Positions 58,540-64,000 of a stretch of DNA of 64,000 nucleotides are shown piece by piece. The notes under the pieces are model-generated. The model was not told where the DNA came from. It did no database searches and worked only from the letters and a program-made list of their open reading frames with translations. The position numbers and the translations under genes are program-made. Source of the stretch: Thermoplasmatota archaeon (GTDB lineage: Archaea > Thermoplasmatota > E2 > DHVEG-1 > B18-G2); assembly GCA_029259115.1 (NCBI GenBank), contig JAPDJO010000076.1, positions 1 through 64,000 of the forward strand, read 5' to 3'. How positions within the stretch are numbered: the stretch's first letter is position 1; each line of letters begins with the position of its first letter.

Positions 58540-60697
58540 AGAACACAGCTCCTAGGAGAGAAAGAGCAATCATAGAGATAACAACTTTCATGAACTCCTG
58601 AAGAGCTGGAACATTCACAAAATAAACAGATATTAATCCAGCTATAGTAGTTGATGCAGCCTCTACCAAGGATAGTCCAGTTTTCTCGATAGCCTCTTCC
58701 ATTGCTTTTTCTTTGTTCAATCCTTCTTCAATCCCTTCTAGATATCTCTTTGTTACATGCACACCATAGTCAACGCCTGTTCCCACGATTATCGATGCTA
58801 TGGATATAGTAACTACGGATAGAGATATGCCCATTGAAACCAGTATGCCAGGCTCCAGCAGCAGAACGAACATTATTGGAACGATAGTTAGAAATGCATA
58901 CAAAGATGATCTGAATATTATTATTAAAGTTGCGAATACAAGAAGTATGGAGATGAAAAGAGACCTTATCTGTTGTTCGAAGAGAAGATCATTTATGGCT
59001 ACGTTTATGGCAGTCGTCCCAGTGATTGGATAGATTTTTCCTCCAGGTATAGAAGCATTTTCTATTATTGAATTAATCGCCAATACAACCTCTCTTTGCT
59101 GCTCCATGCTTAGCCCTACAGGAATATTAACATTTATTAAAGTCTCAGAGAAGTCTTCGTCAACCATCATCTCGATCTTATCTTCTAGGAGAGTATAGAT
59201 TATCTGTAATCTGGTAGGATCCTTTGGTAATTCCCCAAGATTCAACTTTTTTACAACATCAGCAATCGATGTAAATGTTACTCCACATCCAGAAATTCTC
59301 GAATCACTTCTCATCCTTTCTTCCATATTGTATATCTCCTCTATCACATCCGGATCTTTTAGGTCAGCCTTTACCATTATGAGATTTAGACCTCCACTAC
59401 TGCCAAATCTTTCTGAGAATTCTTGAGTCTTGAGAACAACTGGATTGTCTTTTGGTGCCATAGAGAAATAATTGACATCAGTTCCAACCTTTGGAAGAAC
59501 AGCTAAAGATAGTACAGCTATTGCTACCCCAAGAAAAACTATTCTACCGCTATTCTTAACAGAAAATCTTGCCAGTTTTTTCCAAGCCGGTAATCTCACT
59601 TTCTTTCTGAAATCCAGAATAACAATCAGAGGCGGGACCATAATAATAGTAGAGAAGAAGCATAGAACTATGCCAAGAGAACAGCCGAAACCAAAATCTC
59701 TGAGAGGAATCATGCTTGATATCATCAAAGATCCAAAACCTATGGCTGTTGTGATCGTTGATAACAGAACTGCTTTTCCTGTAGTTCTTATAGATCTTCT
59801 AGCCCTCTCTACGTAATCTCCCTCCTCTTCCAGAAACCTATTCATAAGGTGTACGGAATAGTCTACACCTAACCCTAACAGTAGAGCAACGATAGCTATT
59901 GATAACATTGTTAGCTGAGGTCTAACTACGCCAAGTATACCAAACGTCATGAATATAGAGTATGCTGTCGGTAAGAATGTTATAATTAGTCCTTTAAGAG
60001 ATCTGTGAAAGCCAAATAGAACGATGGAAACGAAAATTATGGCTAAGGGAAAAATGATAGCCATGCTTCTTAGATTCCATTCCCTTAGAGATTCTGTTAA
60101 TGGCAACGTTCCAACTAGATACATCTTTGTACTTACATCATCTATAGCGTCTTCAGCTCTTGAGAGAATTGCTTTTTTATCTGCATCACTCGATAGCATA
60201 AATATAACAGCAGAAGCTTTGTAATCGTCTGTAATTACAGCCTTCCTTCCCTCTCCTATTCTTGCCACATACTTCATTATTTTGTTTTCACTGGAAGGCA
60301 ATTCAAACTTTCCTTCTCCGAGTGGCGGCGAAAGGCTATTTTCGAGCTTAATGAGAGAAGTTATAGATGTTTCACTAACAATCCCATCTATCTCTCCTTT
60401 ATCATGCCTATAGATGTTTATCTTACTCACGACATAGTCGATATCTCTTAAAGTGTCTAAATCCAAAACGTTATCACTCTCTACATAGATTATTAAAGTG
60501 TCTCCTATATTCCATTCCTCACCTATATATTTGAGAAGTTTGATGGTGGGTTCATCCTCTGGTAAGAACTTGCCAAGATCAGATTCCATGTAAAGATTTT
60601 TTGCGTTGAACGCTATGAGAAAAGTGAGGATAGTAAATAAAAGTAATACAGTTTTTGGCTTCTTCACTAGGATCTCTGTTATGTCTGGATATCTCAT
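58505..60697 (-). CDS. RND superfamily (MMPL/HAE3-like) exporter
   Basis: Two repeats of RND TM motifs (LLLGLGVDYSVHLMNRFLEE, IIVGTGVDYGVHVTKRYLEG); N-terminal KPKTVLLLFTILTFLIAFNAKNLYMESDLGKFLPEDEPT. Confidence 0.9.
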   Translation of the reverse strand: MRYPDITEILVKKPKTVLLLFTILTFLIAFNAKNLYMESDLGKFLPEDEPTIKLLKYIGEEWNIGDTLIIYVESDNVLDLDTLRDIDYVVSKINIYRHDKGEIDGIVSETSITSLIKLENSLSPPLGEGKFELPSSENKIMKYVARIGEGRKAVITDDYKASAVIFMLSSDADKKAILSRAEDAIDDVSTKMYLVGTLPLTESLREWNLRSMAIIFPLAIIFVSIVLFGFHRSLKGLIITFLPTAYSIFMTFGILGVVRPQLTMLSIAIVALLLGLGVDYSVHLMNRFLEEEGDYVERARRSIRTTGKAVLLSTITTAIGFGSLMISSMIPLRDFGFGCSLGIVLCFFSTIIMVPPLIVILDFRKKVRLPAWKKLARFSVKNSGRIVFLGVAIAVLSLAVLPKVGTDVNYFSMAPKDNPVVLKTQEFSERFGSSGGLNLIMVKADLKDPDVIEEIYNMEERMRSDSRISGCGVTFTSIADVVKKLNLGELPKDPTRLQIIYTLLEDKIEMMVDEDFSETLINVNIPVGLSMEQQREVVLAINSIIENASIPGGKIYPITGTTAINVAINDLLFEQQIRSLFISILLVFATLIIIFRSSLYAFLTIVPIMFVLLLEPGILVSMGISLSVVTISIASIIVGTGVDYGVHVTKRYLEGIEEGLNKEKAMEEAIEKTGLSLVEAASTTIAGLISVYFVNVPALQEFMKVVISMIALSLLGAVFFMPALYRLKGI

Positions 60698-60817
60698 TTC
60701 TCTAAAGAGTAAGGAAAAGAGGTTAATTTAGTTAATGGATACGGGGTGTTAAATTCGTTAATAAAACAATAAGAAAATATTTATATTACGTTGGCATATA
60801 AATATTGAGGATTAGAT

Positions 60818-63800
60818 ATGAAATCGAAAAGATTGTTTGTATTTACGCTACCAGTTCTACTAGTACTATCTGGATTCTCGGTAATAGTTAATCCAAAAAC
60901 TACTGTTCGAGAAATAAATATCAATGATATAGAGCTTTATCCCGATATACAAATAGAATTGTATGTTGATGCAGGGGGGCCCTACTATTCTGACACATTC
61001 ACGGTTACACTAAGAGGGTATGCTAAAATCTTGAATGCAACCATCAATGCAACCATCATATCATATGCTTGGAACTTTGGAGATGGAACATCGGAAAGGA
61101 TACAGTTATCGTCTCCTTCAACCGAAATATCGTGCACCATCACCCATACATATCCTCACGGAGGATATTTCAATGCTCTATTAAGTGTGGTTGCGAGTAT
61201 TCGAGGTACCAAATTTCTAAACATCGAGACGGACACAACCTTAGTCTGCATAAACAAACCTATACCACCGGAACCTTCCGAGTATCCGAGATGGTATCGT
61301 TACCCTTACGGAATAACAACAAGCAGAGAGCTGGATGATTTTGACAAAAAGGTATGGAGTCCTGTGGCAGAAGAATGGGGCGACTACGCCGGTTTCCTAG
61401 TAGGAGAACCCATAAAATTCAAGATAACCTGGGAACCCCCAGATGAACCTTTTGGCTGGCCCCTTGTATATCCTGATAGCTATTATGCTGATATTAAGAT
61501 TATAGATATGCTTCCCCCAACTGTCAAATTTATAAATGCATCAAGAGAACCTACAAAAATAGAGAAAAAGGTATATTTCGACTATGATAACATGATGTTC
61601 GTACCATTTACGGTGTTGGAATGGGATCTCGGAAAACATCACGTTTCACACAGAGTGGGGAAACCCATAATTATCAACTGTGTTGTAGAATATCTCAACT
61701 ATAGCTACTTTGATATACCTGAAAAATACTGGGGTATACCGATTAATTATCTCACAACGAACTATGCGAGAGAAGAAGCAAGGAGCAAGTATGGAAGCGG
61801 CTGCCCCCCACCTTATGATCAGCATTTAGTAACTCATGTCGCCATAGCTACCGATATAGTAGAGTTCTCGGTTAGAGAATCACCTGAGTGTGGTGGAATA
61901 AAAATAACTAAAACCGTAAATAAATCCTTAGTCTATATTGGAGACGAAATCAAATATACAATATTTGTGGAAAATACAGGAAATATAAAACTTTATGATA
62001 TATACGTCAATGATACTATGTTTGGATTTTCGGAATACATAGATTCACTAGAGCCAGCTGAAATAGTAACTTTGCATTTCAATTATACGATATCTCCGGA
62101 TGATCCACCAATCATAAAAAACATAGCAACTGTAGAAGGATACGATGGCAATCATACGAGATATAGCGATTGGGACAAAGCAGAAGTAAAAGTCATAAGG
62201 GGAGGAATCAATGTTACCAAGTGTTCGGATAAAACATCTGCCCATGTTGGTGAAATTATAAACTATACTATCAATGTCACAAATACTGGAAATGTAAACC
62301 TAAGTAATGTGACAGTATATGATATAACTCTTGATTTCTATAGAGAGATTGGTAACCTTGGACCAGGAGAATATTACAAATTCTATATAGAACATCAAAT
62401 CTCTTCTACAGATCCAGATCCATTCGTAAACGAGGTAGTTGCTAGAGGTTACGATGAACTTGGCAAAATTTATACAGACAATGATACAGCGGTTGTAGAC
62501 ATCATTTGCGAGTCAAACTTCTCTCTCCAGAAACTAGTTAAGTGGGACTGTCAAGGACCATACGTTAAAGATCTGACCATAACACAAGATCAGTGGAACC
62601 AAGCAAAATGGGTAACATTCAGGATATATGTAAATAATACAGGAGATACTCCACTTGATATTTATGTAAGAGATGATCTTCCAGAAGGTTTAATCTACAG
62701 AGAAGGAACATCGACACCGAAAGAGCCAGAAAAATTAGGAAAATCTCTCTATTGGAATTTCACCGATGTACAGCCAAATGATAAGATAACTATAGAATTC
62801 GTTGCAGACGTAACAGAATGCGGGAACTTCACAAACATAGTTCACGTGACAGCAAGATACGATTGTAACGAGATAGAGAAAGAGGATTATGCGATAGTAA
62901 GAACACCTCCTTGCACATGCATTCCAGGTATGAAAATAGATAAAAAGGTCTGGAATAAAGAGACGGGAGAATGGGTAGACTCTATATCAATCGATGAAAG
63001 TCCGAAAGAACTAAGATTCAACATAACTTTGGAGAATAATGGCACATGTGACATCTTTAATTTAACAATTAATGATAAACTTGGATGTGTATTACATAAC
63101 TTGAGGGACTTCTACGAGTCTGATAAAGACCTGATTAGGAAATTAGTGGATGAGACCCATGGATTTGTATCTTGGAAACTAAACAGGACATTGCATCCAG
63201 GAGAAAAAATATACATGGAATTCAATGCAACTGCATATCTTCAACAGGGAGGCTCCACTTATAACCGTGTAGATGCAGTAGGTGACACATCGAAAGTTCA
63301 TCTCAAAGCAGATGATACGGTCAATATTTACTATCCTATAGAGGAGCCAAAGCTCGCATTCTATCCAACAAGTATCGAGATTACAGATCCTATATACATA
63401 GGAGACCCAATTTCCAAGACTTTCGAAATCTGGAATGATGGAACTGGAACATTAGTGTTCAACATAACCGGCTATCCAAGCTATGTAACTGTAACCCCAA
63501 AGGATGGAACCTCTGCAGATTCTTCAGATAAGAAAACAATAACTGTAGAAATATCAACATCCTCTTTGGGTGAAGGAGAACATTCTGTAGCGATACCCAT
63601 ACAGTCTAACGATGGAAATGGTATATTCTATGTGAATTTCACTCTGATAAATCCGCCGCAGCTATCATATACGCCATTGAATATCTATCTCTATGACGTA
63701 GAAAAGGGAACAATATTCGATAAGACAATCGAAATCTGGAACGAAGGAGATGGAACATTGACATACACTCTAGCAGCAAATTGTGAATGGATAATCTTAG

Positions 63801-64000
63801 ACCCTGAAGAAGGAGAATCCACCGGAGAGAAGGATACCATAAATGTAACAATAGACACATCTTCTCTGGACGTAGGCATACACGAATGCAACATAACCAT
63901 AAACTCAAATGGAGGAAGTGGAATAGTAAGGGTACACGTTGAGGTTATTCCGCCAGCGCAACCGCCAAACGTTAGCATAGAAAAACCAATAGACGGAGCG
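60818..64000 (+). CDS. Large secreted/surface protein: PKD-like domain, DUF11 repeats, BACON-like repeats (3' end beyond window)
   Basis: Absent from ORF track because incomplete; signal MKSKRLFVFTLPVLLVLSGFSV; AWNFGDGTSE; INYTINVTNTGNVNLSNVTVYD; two tandem KTFEIWNDGTGTLVFNI / KTIEIWNEGDGTLTYTL repeats; frame open to base 64000. Confidence 0.8.
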   Translation, partial: MKSKRLFVFTLPVLLVLSGFSVIVNPKTTVREININDIELYPDIQIELYVDAGGPYYSDTFTVTLRGYAKILNATINATIISYAWNFGDGTSERIQLSSPSTEISCTITHTYPHGGYFNALLSVVASIRGTKFLNIETDTTLVCINKPIPPEPSEYPRWYRYPYGITTSRELDDFDKKVWSPVAEEWGDYAGFLVGEPIKFKITWEPPDEPFGWPLVYPDSYYADIKIIDMLPPTVKFINASREPTKIEKKVYFDYDNMMFVPFTVLEWDLGKHHVSHRVGKPIIINCVVEYLNYSYFDIPEKYWGIPINYLTTNYAREEARSKYGSGCPPPYDQHLVTHVAIATDIVEFSVRESPECGGIKITKTVNKSLVYIGDEIKYTIFVENTGNIKLYDIYVNDTMFGFSEYIDSLEPAEIVTLHFNYTISPDDPPIIKNIATVEGYDGNHTRYSDWDKAEVKVIRGGINVTKCSDKTSAHVGEIINYTINVTNTGNVNLSNVTVYDITLDFYREIGNLGPGEYYKFYIEHQISSTDPDPFVNEVVARGYDELGKIYTDNDTAVVDIICESNFSLQKLVKWDCQGPYVKDLTITQDQWNQAKWVTFRIYVNNTGDTPLDIYVRDDLPEGLIYREGTSTPKEPEKLGKSLYWNFTDVQPNDKITIEFVADVTECGNFTNIVHVTARYDCNEIEKEDYAIVRTPPCTCIPGMKIDKKVWNKETGEWVDSISIDESPKELRFNITLENNGTCDIFNLTINDKLGCVLHNLRDFYESDKDLIRKLVDETHGFVSWKLNRTLHPGEKIYMEFNATAYLQQGGSTYNRVDAVGDTSKVHLKADDTVNIYYPIEEPKLAFYPTSIEITDPIYIGDPISKTFEIWNDGTGTLVFNITGYPSYVTVTPKDGTSADSSDKKTITVEISTSSLGEGEHSVAIPIQSNDGNGIFYVNFTLINPPQLSYTPLNIYLYDVEKGTIFDKTIEIWNEGDGTLTYTLAANCEWIILDPEEGESTGEKDTINVTIDTSSLDVGIHECNITINSNGGSGIVRVHVEVIPPAQPPNVSIEKPIDGA

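Overview
The window is about 64 kb of AT-rich archaeal (euryarchaeal-like) chromosome. Recognisable archaeal genes include aEF-1beta, pelota, the NreA family, EndoQ-type PHP protein, KptA, isopentenyl phosphate kinase with type 2 IPP isomerase, and gyrA/gyrB. It opens with a compact aconitase / ATP-citrate lyase (two subunits) / isocitrate dehydrogenase operon. Roughly 6-22 kb is an accessory region. It holds two C25 (gingipain)-like clan CD proteases, two tandem GldG/DUF4350-like membrane proteins, a secreted class-I GATase-like protein, transposase relics, and four paralogous small secreted peptides. I found the peptides by eye: a signal peptide, then a conserved (S/H)PL(F/Y)xIR motif, a YL..R(I/V)..(W/S)SL(L/I) motif, and a divergent Cys-rich tail. 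This peptide family is my main candidate for an undescribed system. The rest is mostly housekeeping: gyrase, EndoQ, NreA plus radical SAM, RqcH-pelota, a transcobalamin-like alpha/alpha-toroid + DUF4430 cluster, AmrS, a caspase-like protease, thiL, purM, gltX and isoprenoid genes, tRNA-Lys, kptA, rpiA, an RND exporter, and a large PKD/DUF11 surface protein cut by the window end. All family calls come from reading protein motifs; no database search was run.
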